From: Halonotius pteroides
Lineage (GTDB): Archaea; Halobacteriota; Halobacteria; Halobacteriales; Haloferacaceae
Length of the DNA: 64,000 bases
Direction of reading: 5' to 3'
Assembly (NCBI RefSeq): GCF_003605635.1
Contig: NZ_QMDW01000005.1
Coordinates: 88,401-152,400, forward strand
Shown: piece by piece, positions 17,000 through 24,781 of the stretch
Layout of the letters: each line of letters opens with the position of its first letter
Numbering within the stretch: the first letter of the stretch is position 1
The notes under the pieces: generated by a model
The model's database searches: none
The model's input: only the letters and a program-made list of their open reading frames with translations
Told to the model about the DNA's origin: nothing
Program-made: the position numbers and the translations under genes

Positions 17000-18178
17000 A
17001 TGTCTCAAGATGCCCTCGAGAACACTGACACTACGACCCATAGTACCGGCTCGTCTTCCGCCGGGTCGGGGTCTCCCACTCCCGTCTCGACGCGCCTCAG
17101 GCAGAACCAGCAGCAGACTCAGTCATTTTCCAGCGAGACTGCCTCCGAAGACGAGCAGTCGAAAGCCACGGACTCGGAATCGACCGATGAAATACAGTGT
17201 CCTGAGTGCGCAACCGACGAGTACCTCGTCATTGACGAGGAGGAAACCTACTGTGGGGAATGTGGCCTCGTACTCTTCCGTGACATCCTCGATCGGCGCC
17301 TTCGCTGGGTCGATACTGGGGACGGCCGTGAACCCGAACGTGGCGGCGCTCCCACCACACATCGCCTCCATCATAAGGGGCTCCCGACGGAGATCGGATA
17401 TAACAGTGACGGGTACGACCGCCCGCTGTCGCGTCAGACCAAACGGCGTTTCCGTCGACTCCGTAAGTGGGATAGTCGATCGAAAACCGGCTCGAGTCGC
17501 GACCGCTCGCTCCGCACCGGCCTCGGCGAAATCGCTCGCCTCGTCAGTGCGCTCGAACTCTCCGGCTCTATCCACGACCGCGCCGCTGACCTCTACCGCG
17601 AGGTTAGCGCAGAAGGGATGCTCGCCGGCAACTCCGTCGAAGGTATGGCGAGTGCCTGTGTGTACGCTGCTTGCCGTCTCGAACGCCTGCCACGCACGCT
17701 CAAAGAGATTGGTGAAGTCGCTCGTGTCGATATTAAAGAAATCAATCAGGACTACAAGTGCCTAAATCAAGATCTTGAGCTCGCAACGCCTCCACCACTC
17801 CCGCAGGACTACATCCCACGACTCGCGAGTGCCGTTGATGCCTCCCCTCGTCTCGAACGCCGTGCCTACCAGCTCTCCAGATCGAACGCTGTGGGTGTCC
17901 TCGCGAACGGCCGGCAACCGAACGGCGTCGCCGTTGCCTGTCTCTATCACGCCTTCAAAGAGAGTGGGCAAAGCAACCTCCGACTTACCCAACAAACTCT
18001 TGCCGAGGAAGGCTACACGACCCCGACAACGATTCGCAAGCTCTGGAGGGAGCTCCAAGGCCTTGCCGATGACGGAGAACTTCCCGATCCGGACGGCAAC
18101 CTCGACCATTTCTCGTTAGCCTGTGGAACGGTGGTAGGCGACGAGACGGATTGGATGACACCCCCATATCCTACGTAA
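17000..18178 (+). CDS. tfb: Transcription initiation factor IIB
   Basis: 392 aa from the ATG at 17000 (MSQDALEN). After a 60-residue Ser/Thr-rich tail comes the zinc ribbon (CPECATDEYLVIDEEETYCG then ECG, about residues 66-90). The B-finger/linker follows (LDRRLRWVDTGDGREPERGG, then TTHRLHHKGLPTEIGY), then two cyclin repeats (AGNSVEGMASACVYAACR, and later NGVAVACLYHAFKESGQ). TFB recruits RNA polymerase to TBP-bound promoters. Haloarchaea carry many TFBs, some on plasmids, and an element-borne copy could favour element promoters. The gene follows hairpin H5. The long disordered N-terminus is unusual for TFB. Confidence 0.93.
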   Translation: MSQDALENTDTTTHSTGSSSAGSGSPTPVSTRLRQNQQQTQSFSSETASEDEQSKATDSESTDEIQCPECATDEYLVIDEEETYCGECGLVLFRDILDRRLRWVDTGDGREPERGGAPTTHRLHHKGLPTEIGYNSDGYDRPLSRQTKRRFRRLRKWDSRSKTGSSRDRSLRTGLGEIARLVSALELSGSIHDRAADLYREVSAEGMLAGNSVEGMASACVYAACRLERLPRTLKEIGEVARVDIKEINQDYKCLNQDLELATPPPLPQDYIPRLASAVDASPRLERRAYQLSRSNAVGVLANGRQPNGVAVACLYHAFKESGQSNLRLTQQTLAEEGYTTPTTIRKLWRELQGLADDGELPDPDGNLDHFSLACGTVVGDETDWMTPPYPT

Positions 18179-18213
18179 CAGTCCTAATCACACCATCGAA
18201 TCGTTACGTAGGA
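18169..18213. promoter_or_regulatory. Operator-like dyad O2
   Basis: TCCTACGTAAC and GTTACGTAGGA, a perfect 11-bp inverted pair with 23 bp between, overlapping the tfb stop codon and 36 bp before hairpin H6. The gap is AT-richer and would hold the core promoter. Confidence 0.7.
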
Positions 18214-18249
18214 CTAGCACTCGGGACGCGGCACCTGCGACCCCCCGTG

Positions 18250-18275
18250 TTTGTCGCACCCCGAGACGGTGGGGG
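18250..18275 (+). promoter_or_regulatory. Leader hairpin H6
   Basis: TTTGTCGCACCCCGAGACGGTGGGGG, 8 nt before the ATG at 18284. Confidence 0.75.
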
Positions 18276-18283
18276 AACTCGAA

Positions 18284-18493
18284 ATGGGCTCACTCGCACG
18301 CCACCGTGCAGCGAATCGCTTCCAGACCGCACTCCAGCAGCGCCTCGACGCTGCCTCGAATCAGAGTGAAGTACAGCAAGCCTACGACGATGCACTCGAG
18401 GCGCTCATCAAAATCACTCTCGACGATGTCGAACTCGACCGCGTCGCCAGGGAGCTTTCGACCAACCCCGACGTTATCGACTTCCCCGAGTGA
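18284..18493 (+). CDS. Small helical hypothetical protein
   Basis: 69 aa, not recognised. It is nearly all helical with a heptad-like pattern (FQTALQQRLDAASNQSEVQQ, then DDALEALIKITLDDVELDRV). The start is set by hairpin H6 placed 8 nt upstream. Dyad O2 precedes it, so it has its own promoter after tfb. It ends 25 bp before hairpin H7 of the pcna leader, so it may be co-transcribed with pcna. A role as a small regulator is possible but not shown. Confidence 0.65.
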   Translation: MGSLARHRAANRFQTALQQRLDAASNQSEVQQAYDDALEALIKITLDDVELDRVARELSTNPDVIDFPE

Positions 18494-18518
18494 CCGAGGT
18501 CACGACCATCATGCTCGG

Positions 18519-18547
18519 TTTTGCCCTCCCCACGGGGATGGGGGGAG
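18519..18547 (+). promoter_or_regulatory. Leader hairpin H7
   Basis: TTTTGCCCTCCCCAC, short loop, then ATGGGGGGAGG. It is the pcna leader, about 130 nt upstream of the ATG. Confidence 0.7.
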
Positions 18548-18564
18548 GTAGAAGAGTTCATGAC

Positions 18565-18610
18565 GGTTACCGTTCATAACGGTATTACCGTTATTATTAC
18601 TATTATTGGT
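18565..18610. promoter_or_regulatory. Partition-type iteron in the pcna leader
   Basis: TTACCGTTCATAACGGTA plus TTACCGTTATTATTACTATT lies between H7 and the pcna start. About 36 of 41 positions match 54509-54549 in the parA upstream array. The central ACCGTTCATAACGGT is a near-perfect palindrome. Confidence 0.65.
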
Positions 18611-18675
18611 TCGATTTTCTCCCTTCGTGAGCAGCTCGATCACCGACAGTATCGCGACCACGACTCCACTCAAAC

Positions 18676-19692
18676 ATGAGTACCAACACCGAATCCGAAA
18701 GCGCGGACGCACAGCCAGCGACCACACCCGACGACGGATCCTCAGACGTAGAATCTGAGATGGACGTCGACGACGCGACCACCGCAGAAACCGCTGAAAA
18801 TACCCAACCCAAAGGCGAGCCCGAACCAGATCTGGAATCGGAACCAGATTCTGAACCGGAGCAAGAATCCAACACCGACGGTGAAGCCGACGAGGACGTC
18901 GAGGAAGACGCAGAAGAAGAGGCCGATGTCAGCACCGGACCGCCGAGCCAGTTCCAGGCCGCCATCATGGGCGGTGACATCAAGGAGTTCGTCGGTACGC
19001 TTCGCGCCATCGTCGACGAGGCGAAGTTCAATGTTGAGCCTGATGGCATTCAGGTCCGTGCGGTCGATCCCGCAAACGTCGCGATGGACGACGGTGTGCT
19101 GTCCGCAGGGGCTTTCGAGTCCTACGACGCCTCCGAGGGTGTTCTGGGCCTCAATCTCGAACGTCTCGAGGGGGTCCTAAAACTCGCGAAGAAGAATGAT
19201 CTCGTCGAACTCTCGTTCGACACGAATACGTTCAAACTCGTCATCTACATCGATGGCGTCGAGTTCACGATGGCGTGTATCGACCCCGACAGCATCAGGT
19301 CGGAACCCGAAATTCCGGACATGGATCTCCCCGCGTCGTTCACTGTCGATGAATCGCAGATCAGGCGGGGGGTGAAAGCAGCTGATATGGTCTCCGACCA
19401 CATCCAAATCCGTTGTGACGAGACCGAGCAGGCCGTCTTCATCGAAGCCCAAGGCGACACCGACGACGTGTCCCTGGAACTTACGGAGGAGGAGTATACC
19501 GAGCTGACCGCCGTCGACGCGGAGGCGCTGTTTTCGCTTGACTACGTTAAGGACATCTCCCGGAAATTCCCGAAGAACGCTGCAATCAGCATCACCTTCG
19601 GGACTGACTTTCCAATGATGATCGAATACGAGTTTGCAGACGGCGAGTGCGAGATTCTCTCGATGATTGCCCCACGAATCCGGTCCAACTAA
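18676..19692 (+). CDS. pcn: PCNA sliding clamp with long acidic N-terminal tail
   Basis: 338 aa, against about 247 for the usual haloarchaeal clamp. The extra 90 residues at the N-terminus are almost all Glu, Asp, Ser, Thr and Pro. The clamp proper starts near residue 93 (FQAAIMGGDIKEFVGTLRAI) and keeps the family marks QVRAVDPANVAM, LVIYIDGVEFTMACIDPDS and ISITFGTDFPMMIEYEFADG, ending IAPRIRSN. It forms the trimeric ring that tethers DNA polymerase. An element-borne, divergent PCNA with an acidic tail could compete with or modify host replisomes. Its leader shares a motif with the parA region. It overlaps the next gene by TAATG. Confidence 0.93.
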   Translation: MSTNTESESADAQPATTPDDGSSDVESEMDVDDATTAETAENTQPKGEPEPDLESEPDSEPEQESNTDGEADEDVEEDAEEEADVSTGPPSQFQAAIMGGDIKEFVGTLRAIVDEAKFNVEPDGIQVRAVDPANVAMDDGVLSAGAFESYDASEGVLGLNLERLEGVLKLAKKNDLVELSFDTNTFKLVIYIDGVEFTMACIDPDSIRSEPEIPDMDLPASFTVDESQIRRGVKAADMVSDHIQIRCDETEQAVFIEAQGDTDDVSLELTEEEYTELTAVDAEALFSLDYVKDISRKFPKNAAISITFGTDFPMMIEYEFADGECEILSMIAPRIRSN

Positions 19693-19940
19693 TGACTTCG
19701 CTAACCTCCCTCAGCGACGGCGATACCTATGCAGATATACGGCTTGGCGAGACGTTCATCGTTTCTGTCGATCGTTCCGAGGATGCACTCACTATCCGGG
19801 TATTCCACCCGGACGAACCGGAGACCGCCATCGGCGAACACTGCCTCGATCTCAGTCCTGACGGAGCAAACGACGAGACCACCGTTGGGGCACATACCGG
19901 GACTGACCCGACCACGAGCAGCGATTTGGCTCTTGGGTAG
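19692..19940 (+). CDS. Small hypothetical protein coupled to pcna
   Basis: 82 aa. The start codon overlaps the pcna stop (TAATG), which implies translational coupling and decides the start. Strand-rich acidic protein (GDTYADIRLGETFIVSVDRS, then LTIRVFHPDEPETAIGEHCL), not recognised. The coupling suggests a role with the clamp, but nothing in the sequence shows a PIP-type clamp-binding motif. Confidence 0.6.
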   Translation: MTSLTSLSDGDTYADIRLGETFIVSVDRSEDALTIRVFHPDEPETAIGEHCLDLSPDGANDETTVGAHTGTDPTTSSDLALG

Positions 19941-19951
19941 TTACTCGATCG

Positions 19952-20240
19952 ATGGCTCCTGGACGCTACGCGGCTCCTCTCTCGATTATCGATACGAGAA
20001 CTGAAACCCAGCGGAAGTGTCCGTACTGTCGCTGGGAGACGAACTCACTCTATAGACTCGACAGCTGGCTAGACGACTACGCGGGCTGTGCGTCCTGCGT
20101 TCTCGAGGAACTTGCCGATGACGACGAGTACCTCATCTACAGAAATCAAGGGAGAGTGCCTCGGGGCTTGACGAGGGTGAATCCCGACTATAGCCAACCA
20201 ACCGACGATGAGTTTCGCCCGGCCCACAGGCCCACCGAAT
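19952..20240 (+). pseudogene. Zinc-binding protein gene cut by the AbrB-TnpB element
   Basis: The frame from the ATG at 19952 reads a coherent protein for about 95 codons: KCPYCRWETNSLYRLDSWLD, then GCASCVLEELADDDEYLIYR, a two-knuckle zinc site, then a Pro-rich part. After about 20240 the composition changes to Ser/Pro/Lys-rich nonsense running over the AbrB gene. I take the native 3' end to be lost to the insertion. The frame as such ends at 20452. The break point is approximate. Confidence 0.5.
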
Positions 20241-20277
20241 CGGCGTCATTAATTGGATTGGGTACGATTAAATCAGT

Positions 20278-20412
20278 ATGGATCAGACAGAGATGGAATG
20301 TTACCCCACCGTCCGCGACCGGGGGCAAGTCACCATCCCCGAAGAAGTCCGAGAAACACTCGGCATCGAATCCGGGGATAGAGTCAAACTCACCGTCGAA
20401 CGGCTGGAGTAA
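20278..20412 (+). CDS. AbrB/SpoVT-type DNA-binding protein
   Basis: 44 aa. It reads YPTVRDRGQVTIPEEVRETL then GIESGDRVKLTVERLE, the swapped-hairpin AbrB fold pattern (strand, G-x-hT-IP, short helix, LGI-x-GD strand). The gene ends 5 bp before tnpB. Small AbrB-like ORFs are often found directly upstream of tnpB in haloarchaea, so it probably regulates the element. The ATG at 20278 gives the full fold. Confidence 0.75.
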   Translation: MDQTEMECYPTVRDRGQVTIPEEVRETLGIESGDRVKLTVERLE

Positions 20413-20417
20413 CACCT

Positions 20418-21653
20418 ATGAACGTCACGCTTCGCTGTCGCGCCTGCCCTGATGAGGAAACCGCCAGCGAAGCGTGGCGTCACATAGAACTTCACCGGCA
20501 GATCCGCAACCACGCCGTCCGCGACTACTACTCCCACGAACCGGGCAACCGTCCGAGTTCTTTCGATCAGCACAACAAACTCACCGACTGGAAACAGCGG
20601 TGGCCCGTGTTCAAGGACGTGTCCGCACATGCCGCCCAACAAACCATCTCTGAAGTTCACAAGAACATCAAGATCCTCCGAGAAAAGCGGTACAAGGGCT
20701 GTAAAACTGGACGGCTCAAATGGCAGGGGAGCGGAGAGCGGCGATCGGTCGCGTATCAGTCCGAAGGCTACGACGTGAATCACACCACGGGCCGCGACGG
20801 ATACGTGTCACTCCGACTCTCCAAAATCGGCACTATTCAGATTCGCGCACACCGCGACCTGCCGCCGACCGAGAGCATCAAGCGCGTCGTTCTCAAAAAG
20901 GAGGTGACGGGCGAATGGTTCGCCTGTCTCGTCACCGAACGCCCGGACGACAGCCTCCCCGAGAAACCGAATCCCGACGACCTGTCTCCAGCCGACTGGG
21001 TAGGCGTGGACCTCGGCATCCAGTCGTATATCCACACCAGCGACAACCTCGCTGTGGACACGCTCGACCTCTCCGACGAGTACGATCGCTACGCACGCGA
21101 ACAGCGGAAACTCGACCGGAAAGAGTATGGGTCGAACAACTGGGAGAAACAGCGTCAGAAGGTCGCCAAGGCGAAGCGTCGTATCAAGCGGGTGGTGCTG
21201 GACTTCCAGCACAAGTTGACGACGTGGCTGGTTCGGGAGTACGACATGGTGGCTGTCGAAGACCTCGACGTGAAGCCGATGATGGAAACGTCTCAATCGG
21301 CCAAGAACAAACAGGATGCGTCGTGGTCGCGGTTCTTGACGCTCTTAGAGTACAAAGGAGAGTTGCACGGCACGCACGTCGTGAAGGTAGACTCGGCAGG
21401 GACGACCAAGGAATGCTCGCGGTGTGGTGTCAAAACGGACAAGCCGATTTGGGTTCGGCAGCACTCGTGTCCGGCGTGTGGTCACGAGGAGGACCGGGAT
21501 CTAAATGCGGCGAAGAACATCCTTTCACGCGGTTGCAAGCAGTTAGGGGCGGGACGCTCCGAATCAACGCCTGTGGAGACTGCGCTCCCTACGTTCACTC
21601 CTTCGCGGGTGAATGCAAAGCGCGTCGTAGAAGCAGGAAGCCCCGAGGCTTGA
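20418..21653 (+). CDS. tnpB: TnpB RNA-guided nuclease (IS605 OrfB)
   Basis: 411 aa. RuvC-type residues are visible: GVDLGIQSYIHTS (Asp), MVAVEDLDVKPM (Glu) and DRDLNAAKNIL (Asp). A zinc finger (CSRCGVKTDKPIWVRQHSCP then ACG) lies inside the RuvC domain. TnpB proteins are omega-RNA-guided nucleases that help the element persist. The guide RNA is normally made from the 3' end of the gene and the right-end hairpin (21640-21662). All catalytic residues are kept, so it may be active. It is related to, but clearly different from, the TnpB at 50513. Confidence 0.92.
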   Translation: MNVTLRCRACPDEETASEAWRHIELHRQIRNHAVRDYYSHEPGNRPSSFDQHNKLTDWKQRWPVFKDVSAHAAQQTISEVHKNIKILREKRYKGCKTGRLKWQGSGERRSVAYQSEGYDVNHTTGRDGYVSLRLSKIGTIQIRAHRDLPPTESIKRVVLKKEVTGEWFACLVTERPDDSLPEKPNPDDLSPADWVGVDLGIQSYIHTSDNLAVDTLDLSDEYDRYAREQRKLDRKEYGSNNWEKQRQKVAKAKRRIKRVVLDFQHKLTTWLVREYDMVAVEDLDVKPMMETSQSAKNKQDASWSRFLTLLEYKGELHGTHVVKVDSAGTTKECSRCGVKTDKPIWVRQHSCPACGHEEDRDLNAAKNILSRGCKQLGAGRSESTPVETALPTFTPSRVNAKRVVEAGSPEA

Positions 21654-21692
21654 CCTCGGGGCAGGTTCACCATTCGTCTCCGACCAACCTAG

Positions 21693-23462
21693 CACTACTT
21701 CTGGGGTTTAGACCGGAGACGAGGAAACCTGGAGTTGAGTATCGACGAGTGACGCCCAACTCGTCGGAATCTGTTACGGTTTAGCGAGATTCCATCTGAG
21801 ATTTGACGTTCTGACTCTCGTTTGAGAGAGACGTATGCTCGAAGCGATCAAAATCCGAGGGAACACTTCACAGTGGCTCTCTGTGAGCAGTGCTGCCGCT
21901 CGCAAGCGGCAGTCACTGCGTTGGCTGCCAGCTTACAGATCAGGGATGCGCCAGTCAGTGAATCCCTGCAACATCTCCTCAGCGGCGTCGGTCGCCGTCT
22001 CTCGGTCGAAGTTCAGATTCTCCATCAGTTGCTGGATCGCCGCTTCGCGGACGATCCGCTGCATTACCACCTCGAACGACGAGAGATCTTGACCAGCCTC
22101 CAGGCGGTGTGTTGCAATGAACGCGTGAGCTAACATCACAACCGCAAGATGGCGATGGAATCCGTCCCAGGATCGTCCCTGAAATTCATCAGCTCCAAGA
22201 TGCTGTTTGATGTCTTCGTGGAAGCGTTCAATGGACCACCGGAGGTGTGTCCATTGAACCAATTCTTCGAGCGAGGACTCATCGAGATTCCAGCAGATCC
22301 ATGCCTTGACACTCACCGTTGAGTCGTCCTCATCGTCATCGGTTGTTTTCTCGATCAGCAACCAGCCAGTTTCTTCGCCAACTTCACGATTTGCCCTATC
22401 GGTGACAACACGTACACGCGTGCGGTAGAACTCCCCGCTCAGCGTTTCTTTGGTTCCTTCTGCCCAGTGGATGTGTTCCCATTCCCGCTCAGTGTCGGTG
22501 TCTTCGACCTCTTGGGCGAGATCTTCTGGTGAGAAGATCTCTTCGTCCTCTGAGATCTCCCAGCGAGTCTCATCGGGGTCATCTGACCCCGATTCAGACT
22601 CTTCTTGCAGTGGTGTCTCTTCGTCAATGACCGGAAACTTCGATGGCACAAGCTCCAGCGCGTAGGGAATCGCTTCGGCCCGGAGTCTGCGGCGGAGTTG
22701 GGTAGATTTCCCGAAGTTACTGTCACCGAGAACACAGCCAAAGTCAAGGCCGCTGTCAGCGGCCTCTTCGACCAGATCACCGCCGATTTTGTGTTTGGGC
22801 TGGTACTCTATATCGTTAGGAATCCCGGCTTCTTTCCGCCGTTTAGCGTACTGCTGCTGTTCTTGGATGCTATCGTAGATGGACGAGTTGTCGCCGATCC
22901 ACTTCTTGGGCGTGTACAGCCGCATCCCGAGTGGCCAACTGATCTGGTCTGCGTTGCGGTGCTGTCCCGGTGAGGCGAGGGTGAGATTGACCGTCACCTG
23001 GCAGTTGTCCATTTTGCCAGTTGCACCGCACCATTGACGGCCTACACCGACGCTGTCGTGTCCCTTTTTGGGAATTCCCATCCCATCGAGGATGAGCGCA
23101 GAGGCGGCTCCCTGAGCCGCCTCGGGCGCTGTCTGTCGGAGGTGTTCCTCGACATTTTTGTACTTCCAGGCGCTCTCTCGGACGAATCGTTCGAGTTTCT
23201 CCTGTTTGATGTCTACCATGCTTGCAATCCCTGCGATAGATTTGTTGCTCCCGGGTCGGATGAGTCCGCGAAAATACTGCGTCCCACGGCGCCATGTCGT
23301 CTCCCAGTTTGGCCACGAAGAGCCGTCGGCTCTCGTGGCGAAACACGCCTGGTACTGTCTGAGAAAGCCTGCCGCGTCCCCGTGATCGTGTGCAAGTTCG
23401 TTCATCGCACTACTTCTTCAGCTGCCACAATCAGCCTGCCGAATTAACCCCCAGAAGTAGTG
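21693..23462 (-). mobile_element. IS701-family insertion sequence, complete
   Basis: 1770 bp with terminal repeats CACTACTTCTGGGG and its complement CCCCAGAAGTAGTG. It is flanked by CTAG on both sides (21689-21692 and 23463-23466), matching the 4-bp YTAR-type duplication known for IS701. It sits about 30 bp beyond the right-end hairpin of the TnpB element, so the mobile elements are nested or stacked. Confidence 0.85.
21933..23405 (-). CDS. IS701-family DDE transposase
   Basis: 490 aa. Family signature: SALILDGMGIPKKGHDSVGV then GRQWCGATGKMDNCQVTVNL with the first Asp, CVLGDSNFGKS with the second, and THLRWSIERFHEDIKQHLG with the Glu. An acidic insert (about residues 240-310) lies between the second Asp and the Glu. 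Length and layout fit haloarchaeal IS701 transposases. It looks intact and nearly fills the element. Confidence 0.92.
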   Translation of the reverse strand: MNELAHDHGDAAGFLRQYQACFATRADGSSWPNWETTWRRGTQYFRGLIRPGSNKSIAGIASMVDIKQEKLERFVRESAWKYKNVEEHLRQTAPEAAQGAASALILDGMGIPKKGHDSVGVGRQWCGATGKMDNCQVTVNLTLASPGQHRNADQISWPLGMRLYTPKKWIGDNSSIYDSIQEQQQYAKRRKEAGIPNDIEYQPKHKIGGDLVEEAADSGLDFGCVLGDSNFGKSTQLRRRLRAEAIPYALELVPSKFPVIDEETPLQEESESGSDDPDETRWEISEDEEIFSPEDLAQEVEDTDTEREWEHIHWAEGTKETLSGEFYRTRVRVVTDRANREVGEETGWLLIEKTTDDDEDDSTVSVKAWICWNLDESSLEELVQWTHLRWSIERFHEDIKQHLGADEFQGRSWDGFHRHLAVVMLAHAFIATHRLEAGQDLSSFEVVMQRIVREAAIQQLMENLNFDRETATDAAEEMLQGFTDWRIPDL

Positions 23463-23494
23463 CTAGAGCAATCACAACCGAGTCCCACACCATC

Positions 23495-23518
23495 GACCGA
23501 GGCACGACCCGCCTCGGA
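23495..23518 (+). promoter_or_regulatory. GC hairpin upstream of the DUF6166 gene
   Basis: CCGAGGCACGACCCGCCTCGG forms a 7-bp stem about 55 nt before the ATG at 23574. It resembles the leader hairpins in place but lacks the T-run and the GGTGAGG arm, so it is not counted as a family member. Confidence 0.4.
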
Positions 23519-23573
23519 CCCGTCGCAGTCCCACCAATCCGCTGATGGATAACCCACCTTCAGACTTACTCTC

Positions 23574-24452
23574 ATGCCAAAAAAAACCGATTACTCGCGA
23601 AAAACGAAATGGAAGAACGAACCGTACCAAGGCGAACGAGGCGTTGGCGGAAACTTCGTCCACGCTGGCGATAACCTGCTCGACAAGCATCTGTTCGTCC
23701 ACCGACTCGCTCCCGGCGGATTCGACTGGGGACCTGACGCCTCTGACGAGAAGGCCAGTCAACTCGCTATCGCACTCCTCGCCCCGCTCAAAGGCGTGGA
23801 CTACGCTGTCGAACACTACCACCTATTCGCGGAGAACTTCGTCCGGCGTGAACTAACCGACGATACCTGGGAAATCAAACGTCAAGACTACCGCTCAGAT
23901 GAGTACGTCGAGGCCATCGACGGTCGCGACTACCCCGAAAACACCGCCCCCGGCCCCGAAGACGTTCCCGATCTCGAGGATGCCGACCTCGAGTCCATCA
24001 CGTACGCCGCGGAGATCGCTCTCGCCGAGAAGTACGCGGAGGTTCTGTGGCAGTCGGGGAACCGTCGCGAGAACCTTCGACGGCTGAAAGCCATCTGGAG
24101 CGGTGAGGAAGATCCCGCCAGCGACGCCGTCGCTTCGGGGACACTTTATCGAATTCAAGGCCTCGACATTCCCTCGAACGCCCGCAGTACGGTCGTCAAG
24201 CAGTTCGACTCGATGGGCGAACTCGCAGCCTGGGTCTGCTATGGGCGCAATCACTCCCAGCTCGCGGGCATCAGCGACGCATCCGCGAAGAAAATCCGTA
24301 ACGCTCGCCCCGGCTTCGTCCAGTACTTCGGCGGTACAGAGCACATCCCCGAGCACGACAGCCGTGAAATGTCGCTCTCGGAGATGTCCAACACTCGGGG
24401 CGACACCGCCCAGCAGACGTTCACAAGTACTCTTAGTGAGGCAGACGAGTAA
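23574..24452 (+). CDS. DUF6166-domain protein with HhH-like C-terminus
   Basis: 292 aa. Residues about 15-90 fit DUF6166: a basic start, GERGVGGNFVHAG, HRLAPGGFDWGPDASDEKAS, QLAIALLAPL and YHLFAENFV. The middle is acidic. The C-terminal part has ISDASAKKIRNARPGF, similar to a helix-hairpin-helix DNA-contact motif. DUF6166 occurs in phages, plasmids and mobile elements with unknown function. DNA binding through the HhH is an inference. It precedes hairpin H8 and a co-directional unknown gene. Confidence 0.7.
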   Translation: MPKKTDYSRKTKWKNEPYQGERGVGGNFVHAGDNLLDKHLFVHRLAPGGFDWGPDASDEKASQLAIALLAPLKGVDYAVEHYHLFAENFVRRELTDDTWEIKRQDYRSDEYVEAIDGRDYPENTAPGPEDVPDLEDADLESITYAAEIALAEKYAEVLWQSGNRRENLRRLKAIWSGEEDPASDAVASGTLYRIQGLDIPSNARSTVVKQFDSMGELAAWVCYGRNHSQLAGISDASAKKIRNARPGFVQYFGGTEHIPEHDSREMSLSEMSNTRGDTAQQTFTSTLSEADE

Positions 24453-24490
24453 CCCACAGCAGCCCGACCGACTCGGCTTCCCTCTCACCT

Positions 24491-24518
24491 GTTTGTTCCC
24501 CCCTGTTCGGTAGGGGGA
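24491..24518 (+). promoter_or_regulatory. Leader hairpin H8
   Basis: TTTGTTCCCCCCTGTTCGG then TAGGGGGA, 4 nt before a 13-codon ORF at 24523. Confidence 0.7.
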
Positions 24519-24522
24519 TCGG

Positions 24523-24564
24523 ATGTCCAAACAGAACACTCCAAGCGTTCCGCGCGTCGATTGA
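24523..24564 (+). CDS. Possible 13-aa leader peptide
   Basis: Directly after hairpin H8 an ATG opens a frame reading MSKQNTPSVPRVD and a TGA. Its distance from the hairpin is the same as for several real genes, but the next gene starts 218 nt downstream, so coupling is not obvious. Alternatively it is chance. Confidence 0.25.
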   Translation: MSKQNTPSVPRVD

Positions 24565-24781
24565 CGACCACCGGGACGGATTCTGTTCGGGCTCTCCACC
24601 ACCCCCCCATCTTTCTCCTCTCGGCTCTAGCGGTTCTCCACGCTCCACTCCCCTTCGTAGCTGTAGTACTGTGCGGCAAACTCCCATGATACGGGATCGG
24701 CCGTCGAGTCTCTGCGTGTTCTCCGTTCACTCCCAGCCGTGTGCGTACTCCCGCGGCATTTTCGATACCGAGGACTCACCC

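Larger units (their letters stand above)
20250..21680 (+). mobile_element. IS200/IS605-group element (AbrB-like plus TnpB, no TnpA)
   Basis: A 44-codon AbrB-like gene and tnpB are followed by a strong hairpin (GCCCCGAGGCTTGACCTCGG then GGC, 21640-21662) typical of the right end of haloarchaeal TnpB elements. No TnpA Y1 transposase is present. Ends are approximate, because such elements have no terminal inverted repeats or target duplication. Confidence 0.7.

Noticed and set aside
24671..24781. Upstream extension of the 24782 gene
   Set aside because: The extra residues are Cys/Ser/Arg-rich and the ATG at 24782 opens a typical acidic N-terminus.
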